In this document: positions 1 through 7,540 of the stretch, piece after piece | How positions within the stretch are numbered: position 1 is the first letter of the stretch | Layout of the letters: the number at the start of each line of letters is the position of its first letter | DNA from: a virus | Virus record (IMG/VR): IMGVR_UViG_3300047554_000095 | Coordinates: 1-34,848 of that record | Length of the DNA stretch: 34,848 nt | Direction: 5' to 3' (one strand) | Notes under the pieces: generated by a model | What the model saw: the letters and a program-made list of their open reading frames with translations, nothing else | Told to the model about the DNA's origin: nothing | Databases searched by the model: none | Translations under genes and position numbers: made by a program

Positions 1-99
1 AAGCTGATTACGCAGACATTAACAAGATGTTGGCAGCAGGTCAGTTTGGTGAAGGCTATGAACAGCAAGCACTAGAGGCGGCTAAACAGAAGTTTGCTT
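1..99. repeat. Terminal direct repeat, left copy
   Basis: These 99 bases are identical to 34750-34848. The reading frame of the virion gene entering from the right edge continues across the repeat without a break. The simplest explanation is an assembly overlap of a circular or circularly permuted genome of 34,749 bp. A true short terminal repeat is possible but would lie inside a coding gene. Confidence 0.95.
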
Positions 100-353
100 A
101 CGAGCAGAATCTGCCACAGGCACAACTACAAACCTACCTGTCGAATATTGGTGCGGTTCCAAGAGGAACAACCTCAACATCACAAACGCCTTTCTACACT
201 AACCCGATGGCGACTAATCTGGGTTCTGGATTGTTGGCGCTTCAGTTACTTGACAAAGGTTCTCCATATCTGCAAAAAGGTTATAACTGGTTAACTGGTG
301 GAAGTCAATTTATACCTGGCTCGGCTGATTTTGTCGGCCCAATGATGCCGTAA
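1..353 (+). CDS. Virion-associated protein, 3' part of the junction-spanning gene
   Basis: This is the C-terminal part of a gene whose start is at 34224. Joined across the circle the product is 292 aa. An ATG at 27 is internal, not the start. The part here is rich in Gln, Ala and Gly and includes a helical stretch followed by a Thr/Ser/Pro-rich linker and a short C-terminal tail ending in GPMMP. I do not recognise a catalytic motif. It sits between a tail protein with a jelly-roll-like segment (33381-34163) and two large Ala/Gln-rich proteins, so an internal virion or tail-tip role is likely but inferred only from position. The stop TAA is 11 nt before the next ATG. Confidence 0.85.
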   Translation, partial: ADYADINKMLAAGQFGEGYEQQALEAAKQKFAYEQNLPQAQLQTYLSNIGAVPRGTTSTSQTPFYTNPMATNLGSGLLALQLLDKGSPYLQKGYNWLTGGSQFIPGSADFVGPMMP

Positions 354-364
354 AGGGAAAAATC

Positions 365-1675
365 ATGGCATTACTCGATTCACTTTTTGGACAAACCCCA
401 AGCTACTATGGTGGCTTGTTGGGTGAAGATGAGCTTTCTCGCTTACGCCAACAGGCTCAAGAGCAAGGAACTCTGAACACAGCAATGGCGTTACTTCAAG
501 CGGGTGCGCCTAGCCGTACGCCTGGCGGTGGCGCTTTGGCTATCGCTCAAGGTCTGCAACAAGGTCAACAGGCTTATCGTCAGGCTTTGAACCAAGGCTT
601 GCAAGAAAAGATGGCAGGACTTCAGGTTCAAGATTTGATGCGTAAGCGCCAAGAAGAAGAAGCTGTCCGTAGGTTCTTACCTCAGATTATGCAGCCTGGA
701 CAAGTTACCGAACAACTCACGATGTATGGTCAGCCAACACAAGGCGTTATCCGTGACGATGAGGGTAATTTGATGCCTGGCGGTGGCGTGTTAAGAACAC
801 AGCAACCTTCTACGATTAATCGTAATGCTCTCCAGCAATTGGCATTGGCTGCACCTGAACAGTTTGGTAAATTGTCAGCAAGCCTAAAAGCGCTTCAGCC
901 TGAATACAAAGAGGCTGGTGGGGTTCTGTATGAGATTCCCACTTATGGCGGTATGCCTACTGTTGTCGGTGGAAAACCAAAAGAAGATATTGCTGGCGCA
1001 GTAAAAGAAGCCATGCAAGTTTTGGGCATTGATAAAACTGTTGCAGATTTAACTCCTCAAGAGCGCTCCGCTATTGGTAACTACATTGACCGCAAAGAGT
1101 CTATGAAGGCTACTAAAGTTGCTGTGGACATAAAAGACCCAACTGCCGTGGCAAAAGCACAAGCGGATGTTTTGAAAGACTATCGTTCTGTTGTTAAAGA
1201 CAGCGGAGCGACTGAGATTGCCAATCGTTTCCGTTCTTTGGGTGCGGCGATGGATGAGGCAAACAAAGGCGTTAAAGAAGCTGATGGTGCGATTATTTAC
1301 AACATCGGTAAGATTTATGACCCTTCTGGCGCTGTGCAAGAGGGTGACAAACAAACAATCTTGGGTAATCGTTCGATTCCAAACTCTGTTAAAGCATACG
1401 CCCAAAAGGTGTTTGAGGGCGGTTCTTTGCTTCCTTCTGAGAGACAAGGTTTGTACTCTGTTGCGACTTCAATGGTTAAACAGCGACAAGCACAACTCCA
1501 GCCTGACATTCAAAACTACAAATCTTTGGCTACTCAATTGGGTGGAACTGGCGATTACATCAAAGACCCATTTGCTGATGTGTTCAGTCCAAAGATTCAA
1601 AAACAAGAGCCTATTACAGATTTGGCGGCTGCGGCTGCGGCTGAGATGGCTAGACGCCAGCGGGGGGGTAAATAA
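365..1675 (+). CDS. Putative internal virion or tail-associated protein (436 aa)
   Basis: A 436-aa soluble protein dominated by Gln, Ala and charged residues, with no signal peptide or membrane helix. Residues 15-110 are largely helical and Gln-rich (many QGLQ/QAL pairs), which suggests a coiled coil. The rest is mixed and ends in an Ala-run followed by RRQRGGK. No enzyme motif is visible. It lies in the virion block directly before another large Ala-rich protein, and its stop overlaps that gene's start by one base (TAATG), so the two are probably co-translated and may both be ejected or internal proteins. A GGAAA stretch precedes the ATG. Function is inferred from position only. Confidence 0.8.
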   Translation: MALLDSLFGQTPSYYGGLLGEDELSRLRQQAQEQGTLNTAMALLQAGAPSRTPGGGALAIAQGLQQGQQAYRQALNQGLQEKMAGLQVQDLMRKRQEEEAVRRFLPQIMQPGQVTEQLTMYGQPTQGVIRDDEGNLMPGGGVLRTQQPSTINRNALQQLALAAPEQFGKLSASLKALQPEYKEAGGVLYEIPTYGGMPTVVGGKPKEDIAGAVKEAMQVLGIDKTVADLTPQERSAIGNYIDRKESMKATKVAVDIKDPTAVAKAQADVLKDYRSVVKDSGATEIANRFRSLGAAMDEANKGVKEADGAIIYNIGKIYDPSGAVQEGDKQTILGNRSIPNSVKAYAQKVFEGGSLLPSERQGLYSVATSMVKQRQAQLQPDIQNYKSLATQLGGTGDYIKDPFADVFSPKIQKQEPITDLAAAAAAEMARRQRGGK

Positions 1676-3540
1676 TGCCGCCTGATTTATCAAAACTTTC
1701 CGATAAAGACTTAGAGGCTTTGGCTGGTGGTGACATTACCAAAGTCTCTGATGCTGGTTTAGCCATTCTTTCTGGTGAAACTCCTAGAAAGAAAACAAAA
1801 CAAGAGCAAATCAACGAGGCTTTAACAGTCCCTCAAAAGTCTCCAATGTCTTTGGGTAGCGTTGACGATATTTTTCGCCAACTAGGATTGACCGCTAGGG
1901 CGGCTGTAACTGGAGCCGCATCACTTCCTGCGATGTTGGCTGATGTACCTGCTGGACTAGTAAATATTGCCGCTGGTAGACAAATCTTCAAGCCACAAAC
2001 TCAGGCTTTAAGCGAAACACTCACAAGAATGGGCTTGCCAGAGCCTAGAACATCTCAAGAGCGAGTGGTTCAGGACATTACAAGTGCAATCGGTGGTGTT
2101 GCCGCACCTGCAAAAGTTGCCGCCCAAATGGGGCCAGCCGCTTCTAAATTCTTTGCTGAAAACTTAGGCGCTCAGACTGCCGCCGCTATTGGTGGTGCGG
2201 GTGCTTCTGGTTACGCAAAAGAAGAAGGTGCAAGCCCATTCATGCAAATGATGGGTAGCATTGCTGGAGCCGCTGCGCCTGGCGCTGGTTCTGCGCTACT
2301 TCCTGCCGCTGGTCGTGCCGCTAGAGAGGTTGTGAGACCTTTCACAGAGGCTGGTCGTGAGGCTATTACTGGCGGTGTGTTGAGACAGTTATCCAGAGAG
2401 CCAGAAACCGCTATGAAGGCGATGGAAGTCTATCAGGCTCCTGTTTCTGGTTACACACCTACTGCCGCACAAGCAAGCCGTGATTTGGGTTTAATCTCTG
2501 CTGAAACCTCTATCCGTGGTCTAGACACTACTGGAAAGTTTGCCGCACAAGCTGGTCAAGCTAATCAGGCTCGTATGGCTATCCTAGACCGCTTGGCTAA
2601 AGATGAAGCCGCTTTGTCTGGTGCTGTTACTAAGCGAGATGAGGTTACTGCCCCATTGAGAGAAGAAGCATTTGCCAAGGCTACTGTTAATCCAGAAACA
2701 TTCCAATCTGCTATAAATCTCACAGTAAACAAGACGATTGACGACATTCTGAATTCTGATGCTGGCGCTCGTTCTACTGTTGAAAGCACGATGAAATGGG
2801 CTAAATCTCAGATTGAGCGTGGCACAACACCTCAGAGACTTTATGAAGTCCGTAAAGACTTGCGTGATGCCTCTCAAGGTCGTTTAGATAAGGATGGCGC
2901 TGCTTACAGTTTGGCAAAAGGACAATTAGAGCAAGTGATTCGCTCTGTTGACGATGCTATCGAGGCGGCTGCGCCAGGCTATAAAGACTATCTGAAGAAA
3001 TATGCCCAATCAAGCAAAGGCATTGAGAGATTAGAAGCGGCTCAAGAGTTCAAAGGAAAAGTTCTTTCTACGACTCCAGACCCTTCCCGTGTTGGTGACT
3101 ACATGATTTCTCAGCCTTCTTTCACTCGTGCAATTCGTGCCGCAGAGAAAGAAACTGACTTATCTAAAACGCAGTTAGCTGTGCTGAAAAAAGTGGCAGA
3201 AGATTTAGATTCTGGTGTGCTGAATCGTGCTGGCAGAGTGCCTGGCTCCGATACATTCAAGAATCTAAGCACCGCAAATGTGATTGGCGCTTTCATTGGT
3301 AAGCAAATGTTTGGTGAAGTCCCTGCTAGTGTTAGCAAGGTGGCTGCGCCTATGAACTGGTTGTATAACGGAACTGATGACCAAATCCGAGAGCTTTTGG
3401 TCGATGCGATGTTAGACCCTAAACTTGCGTCTAGGTTAATGTCCAAGGCTTCTGTGGTGAGCATTGAGCCATTGAGTAAAGAACTACAACGCAAAGCCAT
3501 TGCCGCAGGTTATGGCGCTTCATTCGGATTAACGGAGTAA
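1675..3540 (+). CDS. Putative DNA-ejection/internal virion protein (621 aa)
   Basis: The N-terminus has a short repeat-like module, LSDKDLEALAGGDITKVSDA (residues 7-26), of a type I know from the start of podophage ejection and internal virion proteins. Residues 75-105 and 140-215 are very rich in Ala and Gly with GG/GA steps (for example AAAIGGAGASGYA), resembling amphipathic or glycine-zipper helices that can enter membranes. The remainder is predicted helical with many Lys/Glu/Ala. No lytic transglycosylase motif is visible. Its position between other virion genes and the tail fibre supports a role in genome delivery, like P22 gp16/gp20 in type but without clear homology by eye. Start and upstream stop share one base. 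Confidence 0.75.
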   Translation: MPPDLSKLSDKDLEALAGGDITKVSDAGLAILSGETPRKKTKQEQINEALTVPQKSPMSLGSVDDIFRQLGLTARAAVTGAASLPAMLADVPAGLVNIAAGRQIFKPQTQALSETLTRMGLPEPRTSQERVVQDITSAIGGVAAPAKVAAQMGPAASKFFAENLGAQTAAAIGGAGASGYAKEEGASPFMQMMGSIAGAAAPGAGSALLPAAGRAAREVVRPFTEAGREAITGGVLRQLSREPETAMKAMEVYQAPVSGYTPTAAQASRDLGLISAETSIRGLDTTGKFAAQAGQANQARMAILDRLAKDEAALSGAVTKRDEVTAPLREEAFAKATVNPETFQSAINLTVNKTIDDILNSDAGARSTVESTMKWAKSQIERGTTPQRLYEVRKDLRDASQGRLDKDGAAYSLAKGQLEQVIRSVDDAIEAAAPGYKDYLKKYAQSSKGIERLEAAQEFKGKVLSTTPDPSRVGDYMISQPSFTRAIRAAEKETDLSKTQLAVLKKVAEDLDSGVLNRAGRVPGSDTFKNLSTANVIGAFIGKQMFGEVPASVSKVAAPMNWLYNGTDDQIRELLVDAMLDPKLASRLMSKASVVSIEPLSKELQRKAIAAGYGASFGLTE

Positions 3541-3542
3541 AC

Positions 3543-5036
3543 ATGGCAAAAGACAAAATCAGCGATTACAGCAGTACCGCAAACTCAAACACGGACATTG
3601 CTGGCATTAACATAGACGAGGGTTGCGCTCCTTCAGGGATTAACGATGCCATTCGCACATTGATGGCTCAGTTAAAGAACTTCCAAACTGGAACGGGTGG
3701 AGATTCTTTTAACGGCCCTGTTGGTTCTACAACTGCATCTACTGGTGCGTTTACCACTTTGTCGGCTACTGGCGTGGCATCTTTTGCGGCTGGTTCTGCT
3801 TCAGCGCCAGCAATCACTAGAACAGGCGATACAAACACAGGTATCTTCTTCCCTGCTGCTGACACTATTGCCTTTGCTGAAGGTGGTACAGAGACTATGC
3901 GTCTTGATAGTGCTGGAAACATGGGTTTAGGTGTTACGCCTAGTGCTTGGTTAAGCGATTACAGAGTTCAGCAAATAGGTATCACTTCTTCTGTATATGG
4001 TCGAGTAGCTACAAACGAAACAGGTCTAACTCAAAATTATTATAGAGATACGAGTGGGGCATTTAAGTATATTGGTAATGGCTTCGCTGCTGCGTACGTT
4101 CAATTAAGCGGTGGTGGACACGGTTGGTTCAACGGCGCAAATAACTCATCAGGTGCAGGTGCTTCTCTAACGCTCACCCAAGCAATGACGCTTGATGCTA
4201 GTGGGAATTTGGGTATTGGTACTACAAGCCCCGCCGCTAAGTTTGAGGTTTATAACTCATCTGTAAGCGCTACATTTGCGGCAAACACACTTTCGACTTG
4301 GCGGGTTGCGCAAATCAGAAACGATGGTACTTCTAATTCTAACAATGCTGCTGGAATTGCTTTTGTTGGTCGAACAGATGTTCAGCCTGCTGGCATTGTT
4401 GGTATTCAAGCTACAACTGGTGGCGGTGCTGCAAGTCTAGCTTTTCTAACTGTTTCAGGTAACGTCACAAGTGAAAGCGCCCGTATCGACTCCAGCGGTA
4501 ACTTGCTGGTGGGGACTACAACCACAAGTGGCATAACAAACGGTGCGTCAGCAAACGCCCATAACTTTTTATCTTTTGAAGGAAACATAAACGCTCAACG
4601 AAACAACGGCGCTTGTTTCTACGCTTCTAAAGCATCTGGATATACAAATTCAGAATTTCACTCTTTTTATGTCAATGGTTCAGGTGTTGGCTCGATAACG
4701 ACAACAGGTTCGGCTACTGCTTACAACACATCCTCTGACTATCGTTTGAAGAACATTACAGGAGCTGTTACAGGAGCAGAAGCGAAAGACTTTATTATGT
4801 CTTTGCAACCAAAGCAAGGAACATGGAAGTCTGATGGCTCAAAGTTTGTCGGTTTCTTGGCGCATGAGTTTCAAGAAGTCAGCCCATCTTCTGTCACAGG
4901 TGAAAAAGACGCTGTGGATTCTGACGGAAATCCAGTTATGCAAGCTATGCAAGCATCTAGCTCAGAAGTAATGGCAAACTTGATTGCACATATTCAGAAT
5001 CTTGAAACACGCCTTGCGGCTTTGGAGAATCAATAA
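3543..5036 (+). CDS. Tail fibre/spike with C-terminal S74 intramolecular chaperone
   Basis: A 497-aa host-recognition fibre. Residues 1-45 match the usual phage fibre N-terminus (ISDYSSTANSNTDIAGINI, then a conserved INDAIRTLMAQLK helix) that docks on the tail. The middle is Gly/Ser/Thr/Ala-rich with repeated LDASGNLGIGTT-type beta units (near residues 115-125, 218-230, 315-325), typical of trimeric beta-helical fibres. Residues 397-497 form a peptidase S74-type chaperone: SSDYRLKN at 397-404 holds the presumed Ser nucleophile and partner Lys403, FLAHEFQEV follows, and the chain ends in a coiled coil. In this family the domain trimerises the fibre and then cuts itself off. A strong CGGAG ribosome site lies before the ATG. 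Confidence 0.93.
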   Translation: MAKDKISDYSSTANSNTDIAGINIDEGCAPSGINDAIRTLMAQLKNFQTGTGGDSFNGPVGSTTASTGAFTTLSATGVASFAAGSASAPAITRTGDTNTGIFFPAADTIAFAEGGTETMRLDSAGNMGLGVTPSAWLSDYRVQQIGITSSVYGRVATNETGLTQNYYRDTSGAFKYIGNGFAAAYVQLSGGGHGWFNGANNSSGAGASLTLTQAMTLDASGNLGIGTTSPAAKFEVYNSSVSATFAANTLSTWRVAQIRNDGTSNSNNAAGIAFVGRTDVQPAGIVGIQATTGGGAASLAFLTVSGNVTSESARIDSSGNLLVGTTTTSGITNGASANAHNFLSFEGNINAQRNNGACFYASKASGYTNSEFHSFYVNGSGVGSITTTGSATAYNTSSDYRLKNITGAVTGAEAKDFIMSLQPKQGTWKSDGSKFVGFLAHEFQEVSPSSVTGEKDAVDSDGNPVMQAMQASSSEVMANLIAHIQNLETRLAALENQ

Positions 5037-5347
5037 TGTCAGTAACATGGAAAATCAATAACCTAGAACGCCAAACCTCTGATGGCCTTGTAACAGTAGT
5101 GCATTGGGGTGCTTACGCAACTGAGGCTAGCAATGACCCTGAAAAGCCCTATGGTGCATCTATCGTGAACACACAAGCCTTAGAGCGTGGTGACTCATTC
5201 GTGAACTACGACACCCTGACTGAACAAACAGTTCTTGGTTGGTTGTGGAGCAAGATTGACAAGGATGCTGTGGAAGCTGCTCTAGAGGCTCAGATTGAGG
5301 GTCAAAAAGCACCAGTAACAGCCAACGGCTTGCCTTGGGGTGAATAA
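5036..5347 (+). CDS. Small conserved tail-associated protein
   Basis: A 103-aa acidic protein. It opens with a beta-rich stretch containing VTWKINNLERQ and VVHWGAYAT, and ends with LGWLWSKIDKDAVEAALEAQI followed by a PVTANGLPW segment. I recognise this overall pattern (VVHW near the start, a helix of the QVIGW...E.SL..QI type, and a terminal P..xGxPW) from small proteins encoded after fibre genes in aquatic podoviruses and myoviruses. No catalytic role is known to me. It overlaps the fibre stop by one base (TAATG) and the next gene start in the same way, so it is translated with the fibre. GGAG lies in the end of the fibre gene. Confidence 0.75.
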   Translation: MSVTWKINNLERQTSDGLVTVVHWGAYATEASNDPEKPYGASIVNTQALERGDSFVNYDTLTEQTVLGWLWSKIDKDAVEAALEAQIEGQKAPVTANGLPWGE

Positions 5348-5550
5348 TGGCAACTATTGACGCAACAGACGCTCGTCTGTCTACGCATGAAGAAGTGTGT
5401 GCGATGCGTTATGAGTCTATTAACAAGGCTCTAGAGCATGGCGAAAAGCGCATGACTAAGATTGAATATCTGCTTTATGCGGTGATGGCTGTTGTCCTGC
5501 TCGGCCCTGGTGTCGGGGCTGAGTTCTTCAAGAAACTTCTGGGGATTTGA
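5347..5550 (+). CDS. Small membrane protein, XhlA/holin-accessory-like
   Basis: A 67-aa protein with a charged N-terminal helix (to about residue 38, ending in EHGEKRMTKIEYLL) and one hydrophobic helix, YAVMAVVLLGPGVGAEFF, at about residues 43-60, then KKLLGI. A short coiled coil followed by a single C-terminal membrane helix is the layout of XhlA-type haemolysin/holin partner proteins. It opens the lysis-region gene cluster and overlaps the preceding stop by one base (TAATG), with GGGGTGA as ribosome site. A holin-accessory role is inferred from layout and location; another small membrane function is possible. Confidence 0.75.
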   Translation: MATIDATDARLSTHEEVCAMRYESINKALEHGEKRMTKIEYLLYAVMAVVLLGPGVGAEFFKKLLGI

Positions 5551-5569
5551 TATTGACCCGATTTCTGCA

Positions 5570-6361
5570 ATGCTCATGCTGTCAAGCGCACTCAAGGGCA
5601 TACGCTCTTGTTGCGAAATGTTGTCAGAGGGCAAAGCTGAGATACAAAGGATAAAGAAGGGGATTTCTGATGCTAAAGAGATTGCAAAGGAAGTTTCTGG
5701 CTTTTGGTCTTGGATTCAAGGGCTTTTCTTACCAAAGGATAAGCAGCCTAGCGCTGTTGTCAAGGCTGAAGAACCGAAGAAGAAAGTAAAAGATGAATAT
5801 GTTGATTACATCCCTGATGAAGATGCTGTAATCGACCAGTTCATTCGCCATGTTGGAGACTTCTTTAAAGCGCAAGCCTATTTGGTAGCCTATAAAGAGG
5901 ATTTAGAAAGAAAGGTCTTTAGTTCGTCACATGGAGACAATAACATTGGCGCATTGGAACTTATCTCGATTGAGACAAAGTTGGTAAAGTGTGGTGCTGA
6001 ACTGAGGGAGTTGATGAACGAGGCTCCTGCTCAACTCGGGCCTTTGTACAGTCGTTATAAAGCGATGTACTCTAAGATTCTTGATGAACAAAAGAAAGCT
6101 AGGGAAAGGGACAGAAGAAACGAAAAGCAAAGGCGTGTAGACCAGATTAAGACGGAGAATGACAGGGTTGACCGCTGTGTTCCGCATTGGGTAACGCTTG
6201 GGCTAATCATTATCTTTTGGGTGTTTGTATGGCTAATATCGCAGAGTACGATGCAAAAATCTACTTTTGGGGGATGGTCTTATTCGCCACAGTTAGTTTT
6301 ATCGCACTCCCTGCCGTTGCCTTTATCTATCTCGATAACAAGATTCTCTCTGAGCAAATGA
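5570..6361 (+). CDS. Membrane-anchored helical protein of the lysis region (start uncertain)
   Basis: The frame is open from 5492. It contains DIDPISAMLMLSSALKGI, which resembles the N-terminus of a podovirus family that usually begins close to a DPISA motif. The ATG at 5570 would cut that motif. GTG 5510 would add 20 residues without a ribosome site. An ATT at 5552 has GGGGA at ideal spacing and would keep the motif. The body is long, charged and helical (KKARERDRRNEKQRR before the membrane), followed by one membrane helix near residues 205-224 (WVTLGLIIIFWVFVWLIS) and an unusual 35-residue Ser/Leu-rich tail. That tail overlaps the next gene in another frame by 133 bases. Function unknown. 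Confidence 0.75.
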   Translation: MLMLSSALKGIRSCCEMLSEGKAEIQRIKKGISDAKEIAKEVSGFWSWIQGLFLPKDKQPSAVVKAEEPKKKVKDEYVDYIPDEDAVIDQFIRHVGDFFKAQAYLVAYKEDLERKVFSSSHGDNNIGALELISIETKLVKCGAELRELMNEAPAQLGPLYSRYKAMYSKILDEQKKARERDRRNEKQRRVDQIKTENDRVDRCVPHWVTLGLIIIFWVFVWLISQSTMQKSTFGGWSYSPQLVLSHSLPLPLSISITRFSLSK

Positions 6362-6528
6362 AGGCAGACAGAAAGAAAACTGAGCAACTGAAACAGAAAC
6401 TTGAAGAACAACTGAAAGAGGGGAAGCGTGAAAAACCTAGCAACAATACTGATTCTGATGGCTCTAGCGGGGTGCGAGAACTCTTACCGCTATCCATGCC
6501 AAAACCCAGACAACTTTGGCAAACCTGA
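6229..6528 (+). CDS. Small membrane protein with C-terminal coiled coil
   Basis: Starts with MANIAEYDAKIYFWGMVLFA and has one long membrane segment (about residues 13-35, ending LPAVAFIYLDNKI), then a strongly charged coiled coil (KADRKKTEQLKQKLEEQLKEG). I recognise the N-terminal pattern of a podovirus lysis-region protein found next to the DPISA-type protein. The last ~35 residues (SNNTDSDGSSGV onward) are low complexity and lie over the start of the next gene in another frame. It overlaps the gene before by 133 bases and the lipoprotein gene after by 101 bases. The upstream frame extends to 6187 but ATG 6229 matches the family start. Function unknown. Confidence 0.7.
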   Translation: MANIAEYDAKIYFWGMVLFATVSFIALPAVAFIYLDNKILSEQMKADRKKTEQLKQKLEEQLKEGKREKPSNNTDSDGSSGVRELLPLSMPKPRQLWQT

Positions 6529-6640
6529 GTGCCAAAAGCCTCGATGCCTGTTTACCCAAGATTGTCCCGAGTATCTTGTAGCCCCTATCTTGGAGAAGAA
6601 AATTGAACAACCCCAACAAGCCGCCTCTGAGTCCAAGTGA
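6428..6640 (+). CDS. Small lipoprotein with conserved Cys pattern
   Basis: A 70-aa protein starting at GTG with AGAGGGGAAG just upstream. Residues 1-16 form a lipoprotein signal: Lys near the N-terminus, hydrophobic core, lipobox LAGC with Cys16 as the lipidated residue. The mature part has Cys at YPCQNPDNF, PECQKPRC and TQDCPEYL, a pattern I recognise in small lipoproteins of aquatic podoviruses. It would sit on the periplasmic side of a membrane. Its N-terminal third overlaps the previous gene by 101 bases in a different frame and its end overlaps the holin candidate. It is a second lipoprotein in addition to the Rz1-like one; a lysis or exclusion role is inference. Confidence 0.8.
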   Translation: MKNLATILILMALAGCENSYRYPCQNPDNFGKPECQKPRCLFTQDCPEYLVAPILEKKIEQPQQAASESK

Positions 6641-7052
6641 GATTGAGGTTAGGGTGTGGGCCTTCGTGGTCGGCATCGTGACTGTCATTCTTGCTGGAAT
6701 CGTATTCTTCATGCTGTATTCGGTGACATTCGTGACTCAGCCGATTAAAAGCATGGCTCCCATCGACCAAGGTTATCTCAAGATGCTGAACGACATTGTT
6801 TTGCTGATTGTGGGTGGCATTGGTGGGGTGATGACAAAACGAGCTGTTAGCTCATCTAGCTCACCTAGTGAGCCACCAAAGGGAGAATCGCCCCCAAAGC
6901 CAAGTGACCCATCAGGTGCGTTGCCTGTATGGGTCAATCCTGAACTAGACGAGACTTGGACTCCACCACCACCGCCAACCACTCCACCAGACCATTTAGA
7001 GCCTGACCATGAGCGTGAGGAATTGGCACTTGCAAGGGCAGAACTGAAATGA
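6603..7052 (+). CDS. Holin candidate, two membrane helices, Pro-rich tail
   Basis: A 149-aa protein starting at TTG with GGAGAAG at ideal spacing. Two hydrophobic helices are clear: about residues 17-42 (VWAFVVGIVTVILAGIVFFM) and 63-78 (MLNDIVLLIVGGIGGVM), separated by the QPIKSMAPIDQ turn. This resembles a two-helix membrane protein family annotated as holin in aquatic phages. The C-terminus is extended and unusual: Ser-run, SEPPKGESPPKPSDPSG, then WTPPPPPTTPP and an acidic end. Next to the spanins and endolysin, a pore-forming role is likely. It overlaps the upstream lipoprotein gene by 38 bases and the spanin gene by 4. Confidence 0.75.
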   Translation: MNNPNKPPLSPSEIEVRVWAFVVGIVTVILAGIVFFMLYSVTFVTQPIKSMAPIDQGYLKMLNDIVLLIVGGIGGVMTKRAVSSSSSPSEPPKGESPPKPSDPSGALPVWVNPELDETWTPPPPPTTPPDHLEPDHEREELALARAELK

Positions 7053-7540
7053 TAAATCCGTGGCTGATTATTGGCGGTATTTGTATCGTTCTCGGAACTT
7101 ACAAGTATGGCACTCATACTGGTTACAAAGAACGAGATGCTGAGATGCAAGCTGAGATTGCTCGGTTAAATGAGGAATCTCGTGCCAAAGAACAGAAACT
7201 CGCCCAAGACTTAAACAACACATCTTCACAACTGAGAGAGGCTAACGATGTTGTCACTAAAAAACAAACTGATTTGGATGCTGCCATTCGTGCTGGTCGG
7301 GTGCGGCTCAACTCCAGTAGTTGCTTACAAGCCGCCTCAAATTCCACCTCTCCCGCCAGAGATAGCCAAGAAACAGGAAGTAAACCTAACGGACAGGCTA
7401 ATTCAAGTATTGACGAACAAGAGCGACAAACCCTCGCAGCCATCGCAGAAATAATTGCCCAAGGCGATAGGAATACGGCTCAACTCAATGCGTGTATAGA
7501 CGCATACCAAAAGATTCGGGAGACCATAAATGGCGGTTAA
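7049..7540 (+). CDS. Rz: Inner-membrane spanin (Rz-like)
   Basis: A 163-aa protein with a signal anchor (residues 4-18, WLIIGGICIVLGTYK) followed by a long periplasmic coiled coil (about 27-85: AEIARLNEESRAKEQKLAQ and onwards) and a polar C-terminus ending RETINGG. This is the i-spanin layout: it crosses the periplasm and, with the outer-membrane lipoprotein, fuses the two membranes at lysis. A lipoprotein gene is nested inside it in another frame, the classical Rz/Rz1 arrangement. The ATG overlaps the holin-candidate stop (ATGA), and its end overlaps the endolysin start by 11 bases. Confidence 0.88.
   Translation: MINPWLIIGGICIVLGTYKYGTHTGYKERDAEMQAEIARLNEESRAKEQKLAQDLNNTSSQLREANDVVTKKQTDLDAAIRAGRVRLNSSSCLQAASNSTSPARDSQETGSKPNGQANSSIDEQERQTLAAIAEIIAQGDRNTAQLNACIDAYQKIRETINGG
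7248..7454 (+). CDS. Rz1: Outer-membrane spanin lipoprotein (Rz1-like), nested in Rz
   Basis: A 68-aa lipoprotein wholly embedded in the i-spanin gene in a different frame. Residues 1-19 are a signal peptide with lipobox LVGC (Cys19). The mature part is Pro-rich (YKPPQIPPLPPEIAKK), as usual in Rz1, followed by a short amphipathic end. GAGAGG lies six bases before the ATG. The family links to the outer membrane and binds the C-terminus of the i-spanin in the periplasm. This nested layout and the Pro-rich mature domain make the call firm. Confidence 0.9.
   Translation: MLSLKNKLIWMLPFVLVGCGSTPVVAYKPPQIPPLPPEIAKKQEVNLTDRLIQVLTNKSDKPSQPSQK

Noticed and set aside
1661-1675. Run of seven G near the end of the 436-aa gene as a frameshift site
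   Set aside because: Slipping either way gives only a few residues before a stop, so no longer product results.
1191-1685. 164-codon alternative plus-strand frame within the 436-aa gene
   Set aside because: Composition is Arg/Leu/Trp-rich in a random manner and no ribosome site or domain is seen.
6187-6228. Frameshift between the 5570 gene and the 6229 gene
   Set aside because: Both products resemble separate neighbouring families with their own membrane helix, so an overlap of two genes is simpler than a broken one.
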